NCBI GenBank assembly: GCA_964526665.1
Contig: CAZGJL010000025.1
Location: 1-11,336 of the forward strand
DNA: 11,336 nucleotides
From: M50B91 sp964526665
Lineage (GTDB): Bacteria > Patescibacteriota > Gracilibacteria > UBA4473
Direction of reading: 5' to 3'
Below, piece after piece: positions 1 to 5,705 of the stretch (position 1 is its first letter; each line of letters opens with the position of its first letter). The position numbers and the translations under genes were made by a program. The notes beneath the pieces are model-generated. The model ran no database searches, was not told the origin of the DNA, and saw only the letters and a program-made list of their open reading frames with translations.

Positions 1-1750
1 CTGTCAGATGTCGAGGAATTGATAACCCCGTGGGAAATCTCCCGTGTTTTTCTTTGATCTGATGTGCATGTTGAATCAACGATAATATTTCAAAATCATT
101 CCCCGCATTTTGATCTTGAACATCATTCGTATTGAGTCCCATCAAGACGCCAATGCCAACTTCGTCAAACCCTGCCTTCAGTGCCCGATCTTGTGCGGTA
201 ATACGAGATTCAAAATCTCTTTTGGGACCAGAGTGATGATATTTTGCGTACTGTTGAGGGTCATAACTTTCTTGGAAAAGTCGATACTGAAGAGGAATAT
301 CTCCAGAATGTGCTGCGACAATTTTTCCAAAATCTTGCTCGGATAATGGCGCCACGTTCAGAGAAATCCGTTGTAAATGTTCCCCAGATTCTTTGTTTAC
401 TTGATTGAGGATTTTAAGTGCCCGACAATAATCATCAACTGATCCCTGATATTCTCCCGCGAGAATGCAAAATTCATGTGGCTGATGTTTTAAAACGGCC
501 CTAAAATCGAGATTCATTTCTTCATCCGTGAGCGTTGATCGTTCATTTTCTTCTCCACAATTATGTCCACAGTAGGAACAGTCGTTAACGCATTTATCAG
601 AAATGTAACTAATACCGTATAAATTCAATTTTCCTCCGGCTATTTCAAGGTTTCTTTCTGCCGCCATATTTAAAAGTTCTTTACGATACAGATCCTTGTT
701 TTTTAGAATTGTCTGAATTATTTCTATTTTTCGTTCAAGAGAAAGGTTTTCCTGGAGAAGTTCATCGGAAATTTTCGAATTTGTTATGCTTGAAATTCGT
801 TTCACGAAATTTTTTGTTTGAAGCTCCAGTTGTGTTGGCGGAAGCTCATAGGATTCTCCACCTTCGTACGGACTCATTGTTTCTTTCGTGTTTTGGAAAA
901 AAACATTCGCCACGCCAATGAATCCCTGTAGTTCGTCATTATCTCCTCTCAAGGGAATGAATGTATCTCGTTCAAAGCGACGAATTTTATTGAATTCCGC
1001 ATCTTCAATAATTTTTTGCCCAAACAGATCGACAGTCAACATATCGAGACTTTTTGTTTCAAAGGCGTTGATAAGTTTTTGAAATATTGGTCCCAGTTGT
1101 TTTCCAAAATTTGGAGCAGCTGAATGAAAATCAACGATGTTTTTTCCCAAAAACATATTTTTTCCATTTTCGTTTTTTGGAGTTTTTTCAAATCTTGAGA
1201 TATCACTGGCATACACAAACTCATCTTTTCGTTTCAAAACAACGGCAAGATCTTGGTGGATATGACACGATATAAAATGAAAAATATCTTTTCCAACAAG
1301 CTCTGGATCTATCGTCTCTTGAATTTTTCCCTCGGAATCAAAAATAACATTTCCGGTTTGGGGAAAATTAATTTCTCCTCCTTCAGGTGAAACGCGTCCA
1401 TCAATTCCGATTGATCGCAAGAATGGCAAAAGTTGTTGGACGATCAAAACAGATTGAGTACTTTCGTAATTTTCATCAAATTCGGCGATCGTATACTGAG
1501 ATTTCTGGGGATTGAGCAAGTCTTCTCGTTTTTTCTGGTATACGAGTGAATCCGCGGGAGAAAAAAGTTCTTCATAATGAACTATTTCTCGATCATCTGA
1601 CACGAAAGAATCATCTTCAAGAGAAATTAATAAGTTCCTTAAATTTTCGACAATTTCCATGGAATTGCCGCGCACATCGAGATAGGCTTTTTTGTAGTTT
1701 GGGATTTCGAATGATTCAAATCCTGCTGGATTCGGCGTAATTGTTTTCAT
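1..1750 (-). CDS. HydG/ThiH-like radical SAM protein with PAS-like N-terminal extension (C-terminus outside window)
   Basis: The reading frame is open from ATG at 1750 to the window edge, giving 583 residues with no stop. Residues about 325-583 resemble the HydG/ThiH branch of radical SAM enzymes, which cleave tyrosine; HydG makes CO and cyanide for the [FeFe]-hydrogenase cofactor. Visible motifs are the cluster motif CVNDCSYC (C387, C391, C394), AGE at 431-433 in the SAM-binding position, NVAPL at 465-469, LFQESY at 491-496, GPK at 508-510, VGIGVLMGL at 531-539 and SIPR at 577-580. VGIGVL and SIPR favour HydG over ThiH. An extra cysteine, C398, follows the cluster motif. HydG normally has its CX3CX2C near residue 90; here about 300 additional residues precede it. 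Residues 165-285 look like a PAS domain: a KRKDEFVYASD strand, a LGKNIVDFH segment and a closing GFIGVANVF strand. The C-terminal auxiliary-cluster cysteines of HydG would lie beyond the window, so the reaction is unproven. Confidence 0.85.
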   Translation of the reverse strand, partial: MKTITPNPAGFESFEIPNYKKAYLDVRGNSMEIVENLRNLLISLEDDSFVSDDREIVHYEELFSPADSLVYQKKREDLLNPQKSQYTIAEFDENYESTQSVLIVQQLLPFLRSIGIDGRVSPEGGEINFPQTGNVIFDSEGKIQETIDPELVGKDIFHFISCHIHQDLAVVLKRKDEFVYASDISRFEKTPKNENGKNMFLGKNIVDFHSAAPNFGKQLGPIFQKLINAFETKSLDMLTVDLFGQKIIEDAEFNKIRRFERDTFIPLRGDNDELQGFIGVANVFFQNTKETMSPYEGGESYELPPTQLELQTKNFVKRISSITNSKISDELLQENLSLERKIEIIQTILKNKDLYRKELLNMAAERNLEIAGGKLNLYGISYISDKCVNDCSYCGHNCGEENERSTLTDEEMNLDFRAVLKHQPHEFCILAGEYQGSVDDYCRALKILNQVNKESGEHLQRISLNVAPLSEQDFGKIVAAHSGDIPLQYRLFQESYDPQQYAKYHHSGPKRDFESRITAQDRALKAGFDEVGIGVLMGLNTNDVQDQNAGNDFEILSLIQHAHQIKEKHGRFPTGLSIPRHLT

Positions 1751-1770
1751 GATAAAAAATAAATTAAAAA

Positions 1771-1796
1771 ATAAAAAACATCTGTGTGACAGATGT
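1771..1796 (-). terminator. Intrinsic terminator in the leader of the radical SAM gene
   Basis: On the minus strand ACATCTGT and ACAGATGT form a perfect 8-bp stem around a CAC loop (1778-1796), followed by a run of T broken by one A. It ends about 20 bases before the ATG at 1750, and that gap is too short and T-rich to hold another promoter. The radical SAM gene therefore has to be transcribed through this terminator, which suggests attenuation. It could also stop read-through from the gene ending at 2060. Confidence 0.8.
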
Positions 1797-1802
1797 TTAT
1801 TG

Positions 1803-1846
1803 ATGCACATTCACTGACATTTTTACGTCAATTCTTAATGAATGCA
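1803..1846 (-). promoter_or_regulatory. Leader hairpin upstream of the terminator
   Basis: On the minus strand CATTCA and TGAATG pair around an inner TGAC/GTCA stem. The hairpin contains the end and stop codon of the candidate leader peptide and sits just before the terminator stem. This is the order expected of a translation-coupled attenuator, but I found no clear antiterminator partner for the terminator stem. Confidence 0.4.
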
Positions 1847-1891
1847 GCACCAGAATAATTTATTCCACCATATAAAAAATTTATTAAACAA
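1835..1891 (-). CDS. Candidate 18-residue leader peptide
   Basis: A TTG at 1891 opens the frame MFNKFFIWWNKLFWCCIH, which stops at TAA (1835-1837). Three Trp and two adjacent Cys in 18 codons is unusual. Upstream, 1897-1908 reads AAAGAGGTGATC on the minus strand, which matches 11 of 12 bases of the complement of the 16S rRNA 3' end. Such a strong Shine-Dalgarno is exceptional in this window. The stop codon falls inside the next hairpin, so a ribosome here would disturb folding just before the terminator. The non-ATG start and the tiny size keep confidence low. An overlapping frame starting at the GTG inside the Shine-Dalgarno is a weaker alternative. Confidence 0.4.
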   Translation of the reverse strand: MFNKFFIWWNKLFWCCIH

Positions 1892-1963
1892 AACGTGATC
1901 ACCTCTTTGAGTGACGGCTAATAGAGCGTTGATTTTATATTTTATAACACAAATCATGTCATC

Positions 1964-1991
1964 ATGATATCACGTTGACACAATTTGTCAA
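1964..1991 (-). promoter_or_regulatory. Sigma70-type promoter for the radical SAM gene, over a palindrome
   Basis: The minus strand has TTGACA (1986-1991), a 16-base spacer and TATCAT (1964-1969). Initiation near 1957 gives a leader of about 205 nt. The -35 box is one arm of the inverted repeat TTGACA-N5-TGTCAA (1975-1991), a possible operator for a dimeric repressor. Confidence 0.65.
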
Positions 1992-2031
1992 TTCCTTGTT
2001 ATAAAGTTCTTAATACATTCCCCTTCCTCCG

Positions 2032-2066
2032 CCCCAGACAGCATAAAGGTTTATCCCTATTATTTT
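2032..2066. repeat. Direct repeat copy A, at the 3' end of the repeat-protein gene
   Basis: CCCCAGACAGCATAAA (2032-2047) followed by GGTTTATCCCTATTATTTT (2048-2066). It overlaps the stop codon of the 481-residue gene. Copy B lies upstream of that gene, so the two bracket it in the same orientation. Confidence 0.55.
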
Positions 2067-3505
2067 TTTTCTTCTCGCTTTTGAAAAGTTACTAATTTAT
2101 TTTTAACATTCTTTTTGCATTCCTCTTCCCACTTGGGATTCTTATCTACAAATGATTGGCCGTTGGGTGAAAAACAAATAATAGAATCGAATGACCATTT
2201 CATTCCTTTTTCTAATAAACTTTGGAAGAATGTTTCATCATCTAGAAGAGCCTTCCCTTCTTCTGTCTGATACATTGGATAAATAGATGCTGCTAATGAA
2301 TGATCCATTCTTTTATCCAATAACGTTTGCAGCGTTCCCTTCTCTTTTGCAAATTCCTCTCCTATTTTTGTATTAGAAATAACTCCGGATAATGCATAAT
2401 CATGCCCTTCGTCTAATAGTTCTTGTATTTTCTCTCTCGTTATCATTTCTTTTCCGGCTTTTAATGTCCGAATAGCAAGAAAAAACGCGCTATCCCATTC
2501 TTCTGCTGAAGTCCCGTCTAAGAGATCTTGTATTTTGGGAAATCTCTCTTCTGGTGAAGAAGAGATTCTTTTGGCGGCATCTTCATGAAGACTAATATTT
2601 TTCGTATAGAGTTTAAGTTGTTTTAATTTCTGTTTCATGATCTTTACTATTCCGCTAATCTCTCTTTCCTGTTCTTCTGTAGGAATATTTATATCGTCCT
2701 TGAAAACTTGAAGTTGTTTTAAGCTACTCTCTATTTCTTCAGTTATTCCATTCGTTTTCTTTCGGTCTTCTATCGAAAGGGGATACTGATCAAAATCTTG
2801 AAATGCTTCTAATCTATTCTTTAGGTCCTCCTTTGTTTTATCAATTTCACTCAAGATTTCTATTTTCTTTTCTTCTGGAAGAAGATTTATGCGCTCCTTT
2901 AAATATTTAACTTGGTTTAATTTATCTATTAGATTCTTAAATGTGTTGTTAATATTTTTATTCAGGACTTCTCTTCTTTTTTCTGCACCTGATGGATCTT
3001 CAAGTTGTCGTAATACTTCTAACGACACTTTTGTTTCATTTGTTAAGATTTCGGAATAATCAACTGTCTCTCTCTCTACTGATTTATACCCCAATAGTAA
3101 GGAATATTTTTCAAAAAACTTAACAATATTTATATCTTTATCCTCCTCCAAGGATTCTTGGTTCGTATGACCAAATGCTTCAGTAAGAATGGTTGAATCT
3201 ACTTGGTTTTCAATATTTTTTCCTATAAATGCAACGGGCTCTATCAAAGCCAATGCGTCTGTTCGAAAATCCTCTGTTCCTTCTGACTCATCCAAAAGTA
3301 ATTCTCGAATCCGGTCAATTATCTCTAGAGGAAGCCGAATCTGGGTGTCTGGGGGAGAAATGGCGTTCACTGAACGCTGAATCACGCTGCTCATTGCATC
3401 ATATCCTTCCACCTCATCTTCTCGTTTCAAATTGATTCGCACTCTTTCCGGAGTTTGACACACCGGCCCACGAGATACTACACGAACTTCAGAAGAATTT
3501 TTCAT
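2060..3505 (-). CDS. Unrecognised 481-residue protein with two helical repeat arrays
   Basis: I do not recognise this protein. It has no signal peptide and no membrane segment, so it is probably cytoplasmic. After a charged N-terminus and a mostly helical region (residues 1-185), two repeat arrays can be seen. Array A (about 188-316) has four copies of roughly 26-37 residues, clearest as SLKQLQVFKDDINIPTEEQ and KLKQLKLYTKNISLHED. Array B (about 325-458) has four copies of 32-35 residues beginning IQDLLDG, IQELLDEG, LQTLLDKR and FQSLLEKG, each followed by a second hydrophobic helix. This resembles alpha-solenoid or ankyrin-like architecture, which usually binds proteins, but the consensus is not that of ankyrin, TPR or HEAT. 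The first ATG is supported by a perfect promoter directly upstream. No terminator follows closely; the first one in this direction is at 1771-1796. Confidence 0.8.
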   Translation of the reverse strand: MKNSSEVRVVSRGPVCQTPERVRINLKREDEVEGYDAMSSVIQRSVNAISPPDTQIRLPLEIIDRIRELLLDESEGTEDFRTDALALIEPVAFIGKNIENQVDSTILTEAFGHTNQESLEEDKDINIVKFFEKYSLLLGYKSVERETVDYSEILTNETKVSLEVLRQLEDPSGAEKRREVLNKNINNTFKNLIDKLNQVKYLKERINLLPEEKKIEILSEIDKTKEDLKNRLEAFQDFDQYPLSIEDRKKTNGITEEIESSLKQLQVFKDDINIPTEEQEREISGIVKIMKQKLKQLKLYTKNISLHEDAAKRISSSPEERFPKIQDLLDGTSAEEWDSAFFLAIRTLKAGKEMITREKIQELLDEGHDYALSGVISNTKIGEEFAKEKGTLQTLLDKRMDHSLAASIYPMYQTEEGKALLDDETFFQSLLEKGMKWSFDSIICFSPNGQSFVDKNPKWEEECKKNVKNKLVTFQKREEKK

Positions 3506-3511
3506 GTCGCC

Positions 3512-3540
3512 ATTATATAATGTTTATAGAAAAGTGTCAA
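3512..3540 (-). promoter_or_regulatory. Perfect consensus sigma70 promoter, likely leaderless transcript
   Basis: On the minus strand TTGACA (3535-3540), a 17-base spacer and TATAAT (3512-3517) match the consensus exactly. Only six bases separate the -10 box from the ATG at 3505. The usual start point seven bases past the -10 is the A of the ATG, so the mRNA of the 481-residue protein should have no 5' leader. Confidence 0.85.
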
Positions 3541-3617
3541 TCAGTGTGAACAATTGAGCGTTTAAAAAAACATTCCATATCTTAAACCGCTTTACTACGC
3601 GGTTCCGAATCTGTCTA

Positions 3618-3662
3618 CCCCAGTCAGCATAAAAATGAAACAGGATTTATCCCCGTTGTTTT
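3618..3662. repeat. Direct repeat copy B, upstream of the repeat-protein gene
   Basis: CCCCAGTCAGCATAAA (3618-3633) matches copy A at 15 of 16 bases. After a 9-base insertion, GGATTTATCCCCGTTGTTTT (3643-3662) matches the second block with a few changes. It lies in the 363-base gap 3506-3868, which also holds a 6-bp hairpin (AACCGC/GCGGTT, 3585-3604), a possible gene remnant and the rhlE promoter. Confidence 0.55.
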
Positions 3663-3746
3663 CCTATATTCATCTTCTGAAATATCTGGATCAAATCCAA
3701 AAACTGGATTGTCGTGTGCACCTATAATGATATTGGATTTGTTTTT
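3624..3746 (-). pseudogene. Possible 40-codon gene remnant without start
   Basis: Between TAA at 3747-3749 and TGA at 3624-3626 a minus-strand frame reads through IIIGAHDNPVFGFDPDIS and EDEYRKTTGINPVSFLC. The composition looks protein-like, but there is no ATG, GTG or TTG start. I do not recognise the family. It could be the 3' end of a lost gene, or chance. Confidence 0.2.
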
Positions 3747-3757
3747 TTAGAATAAAA

Positions 3758-3785
3758 TTGCTTTTTTGTCAATACTGAGTATAAC
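3758..3785 (+). promoter_or_regulatory. Probable rhlE promoter
   Basis: TTGCTT (3758-3763), a 16-base spacer and TATAAC (3780-3785) give a start near 3792 and a 5' leader of about 77 nt. The leader contains short GGGA/TCCC and GCC/GGC pairings, but I could not match it to a known cold-shock or riboswitch element. Confidence 0.5.
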
Positions 3786-3868
3786 TTCTCCAGCAAAGAA
3801 AGATTCGCTTTTTGTGTAGGGAAAAGATACTCTCCCGCTCGCGCCTTCAGGGGCAAACCAACCATACT

Positions 3869-5089
3869 ATGGAATTTGAAAATTTAAATCTTATTGAGCC
3901 ACTTCTCAAGGCAGTTATTGCTAAGGGATACACGACTCCCACCCCCATCCAAGAACAAGCTATTCCTGCGATTCTCCAAGGACGAGATATTTTGGGATCT
4001 GCACAAACAGGAACCGGGAAAACCGCTGCGTTTGCTATTCCAACGCTGCAGCTGCTTCACAACAAACAAAAATTAGGACCTTGGTCAAAAGGAATAAAAG
4101 CTCTCATCGTGACACCCACGCGAGAACTTGCTATTCAGATTGATGAAAGTTTTGCTGAATATGGAAGCCAAACAAATCTCCGACACACTGTTATTTTTGG
4201 AGGAGTAAAACAACATCTGCAGGTACGGAAGCTCAAATCTGGTGTAGATATTCTCGTTGCGACTCCGGGACGACTTCTAGACCTCATGAATCAGGGATTT
4301 GTTAGTCTGAAAGATTTACAGATATTCACTCTCGATGAGGCTGATCGAATGCTCGATATGGGTTTCATTCACGATGTGAAAAAAATCGTGGCCAAACTTC
4401 CTGCCAAACGGCAATCTCTCTTCTTTTCGGCAACAATGCCTCCTGCTATTACGAATCTATCAAGCACTTTATTGACGAACCCTGTTCGACTTCAAGTAAC
4501 GCCTGTTTCTTCTACGGCAGAAACCGTGGCACAAAAGATGTACACCGTCGAAAAGGGAAACAAAAAACACTTACTCAAGCACGTATTACAAGACAACAAA
4601 CTCGCTTCTGCTCTCGTATTCACACGAACAAAGCATGGAGCCAACAAGTTGGTAACATTTCTCGATAAATCTGGAATTAATGCCTCAGCTATTCATGGAA
4701 ACAAGTCTCAGGCTGCACGACAAAAAGCGTTGAAAAACTTCAAAGAAAAGAATTTGCGAGTCCTCGTCGCCACTGATATTGCTGCTCGGGGTATTGATAT
4801 CGACGAGTTATCACACGTTATTAATTACGAGATCCCAAACGAACCAGAAACATACGTGCACCGAATCGGGCGTACTGGTCGAGCGATGAAAACAGGAATC
4901 GCGTTATCATTCTGTGACAAGGAAGAATGCGCGTTTGTACAAGATATTCACAAACTCATTAATCAAGAGATACCTATTGATGAAGAACATCCGTTTCATG
5001 CGGAGCATTTTGGGGCTTTTGCGGAGACGAAGCCAAAAGGGAATGCGAGGAATCAGAGGCCGAAGCAGTGGACGAGGCGGAGAAGGTAG
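3869..5089 (+). CDS. rhlE: DEAD-box ATP-dependent RNA helicase RhlE
   Basis: This is a 406-residue RNA helicase that unwinds short RNA duplexes using ATP; RhlE proteins act in ribosome assembly and RNA decay. All family motifs are intact: Q motif around F3-Q28, AQTGTGKT (45-52), PTREL (83-87), GG (111-112), TPGR (132-135), DEAD (156-159), SAT (187-189), ARGID (306-310) and HRIGRTGR (331-338). DEADRMLDMGFIHDV and LVFTRTKHGAN are characteristic of RhlE. The basic tail ending WTRRRR is short, as in compact homologues. The ATG at 3869 is chosen because MEFENLNL aligns with the family start; the frame is open back to a TTG at 3812, but those 19 residues do not look like the family. Shine-Dalgarno support is poor: AGGGG lies about 15 bases upstream. 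A large non-coding region follows. Confidence 0.93.
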   Translation: MEFENLNLIEPLLKAVIAKGYTTPTPIQEQAIPAILQGRDILGSAQTGTGKTAAFAIPTLQLLHNKQKLGPWSKGIKALIVTPTRELAIQIDESFAEYGSQTNLRHTVIFGGVKQHLQVRKLKSGVDILVATPGRLLDLMNQGFVSLKDLQIFTLDEADRMLDMGFIHDVKKIVAKLPAKRQSLFFSATMPPAITNLSSTLLTNPVRLQVTPVSSTAETVAQKMYTVEKGNKKHLLKHVLQDNKLASALVFTRTKHGANKLVTFLDKSGINASAIHGNKSQAARQKALKNFKEKNLRVLVATDIAARGIDIDELSHVINYEIPNEPETYVHRIGRTGRAMKTGIALSFCDKEECAFVQDIHKLINQEIPIDEEHPFHAEHFGAFAETKPKGNARNQRPKQWTRRRR

Positions 5090-5126
5090 GATTTCCTAAG
5101 GCTTTTAAAAAACTACAAAGAAACTC

Positions 5127-5155
5127 TTTACTTTTTTCTTTTTCTGTGATAAACT
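5127..5155 (+). promoter_or_regulatory. Candidate promoter of the intergenic RNA
   Basis: TTTACT (5127-5132), a 17-base spacer and TAAACT (5150-5155), with an extended -10 TG at 5147-5148. Each box matches 4 of 6 consensus positions. The predicted start near 5162 coincides with the beginning of the first perfect hairpin of the region. Confidence 0.4.
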
Positions 5156-5161
5156 GTCTTA

Positions 5162-5678
5162 ACAACTTGGGATTGAGCAATCAAAAACAAGTTGCCAAAG
5201 TGTTCGTTCTTTGAGAGACCCATACCCTTTTGTTCCTGACCTGGAAGTTGTAATGCTTTCTTGTCTATCGGAAGATGAATCTTCCCCCTTGTCATTTTAG
5301 GGAATTTGCCAGCTTGTTGTTATGACATACAGCTTCTGGAGGTAATAATTCTAGTTCAATAGAATGGTGAAAGTACCTTAAAAGAAAACCTTTCCATCCG
5401 AGATTGTCTCGAAAGGATGTAAATCAGTGCCTGCCGGTACGCAATACAAGATCAATTTTAATCTTCCGGTAATGCAGATGTTGACCTCATTTTAATTCAC
5501 GGTTTTCATCGTTGGATCAGTCTTTATCCAATTGCAAAAAAATAGGCTACTTTCATTTCATTCGTGAGGTGATAGCGTAAGGTTCATAACGAGGTTTGAG
5601 CGTCAAAGAAATTCCGTGCACTTTCAAATAAATACCAAAAAATTTCCTTCTAGGTTGTGCTAGAGGGTGTTTTTTTTT
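5162..5678 (+). ncRNA. Candidate structured non-coding RNA of about 520 nt
   Basis: Between rhlE and the convergent helicase gene there is no convincing protein frame, but hairpins are dense. They are CAACTTG/CAAGTTG (5163-5169, 5188-5194) with inner GATT/AATC; CAAAG/CTTTG (5196-5213); GGAAGA-TGAA-TCTTCC (5270-5285); ATTCTA/TAGAAT (5348-5365); CGAGA/TCTCG (5399-5411) inside CATC/GATG; AAGAT/ATCTT (5448-5465) inside CCGG/CCGG and CTGC/GCAG; and TTGGAT/ATCCAA (5512-5531) inside ACCTCA/TGAGGT (5484-5570). A promoter-like sequence precedes the region and a strong terminator ends it. I looked for the conserved cores of RNase P RNA, tmRNA and SRP RNA and did not find them. It could instead be a long 3' UTR of rhlE. 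The function is unknown. Confidence 0.5.
5646..5678 (+). terminator. Strong intrinsic terminator, probably bidirectional
   Basis: CCTTCTAG (5646-5653) and CTAGAGGG (5660-5667) form an 8-bp stem with one G-T pair, followed on the plus strand by a run of nine T (5670-5678). On the minus strand the same stem is followed by AAATTTTTT, so it can also end the helicase transcript arriving from 5706. It separates two convergent transcripts. Confidence 0.85.
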
Positions 5679-5705
5679 GGATAAAAATATTTATTTCCAA
5701 ATATC

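Noticed and set aside
1831..1902. A 24-codon frame from the GTG at 1902 in the leader
   Set aside because: Its start codon is inside the Shine-Dalgarno itself, so the TTG frame is the better candidate.
1975..2005. A divergent plus-strand promoter using the other TTGACA arm
   Set aside because: The best -10 is 19 bases away, and the direction runs into the 3' end of a minus-strand gene, so the arm is better read as part of a palindrome.
3812..3868. An upstream TTG start for rhlE adding 19 residues
   Set aside because: The added residues do not match the family, and the ATG at 3869 aligns with the usual N-terminus.
5162..5678. RNase P RNA, tmRNA or SRP RNA
   Set aside because: No GAGGAAAGTCC-type core, no tRNA-like ends or tag frame, and no GGAAGCAGC-type SRP loop were found.
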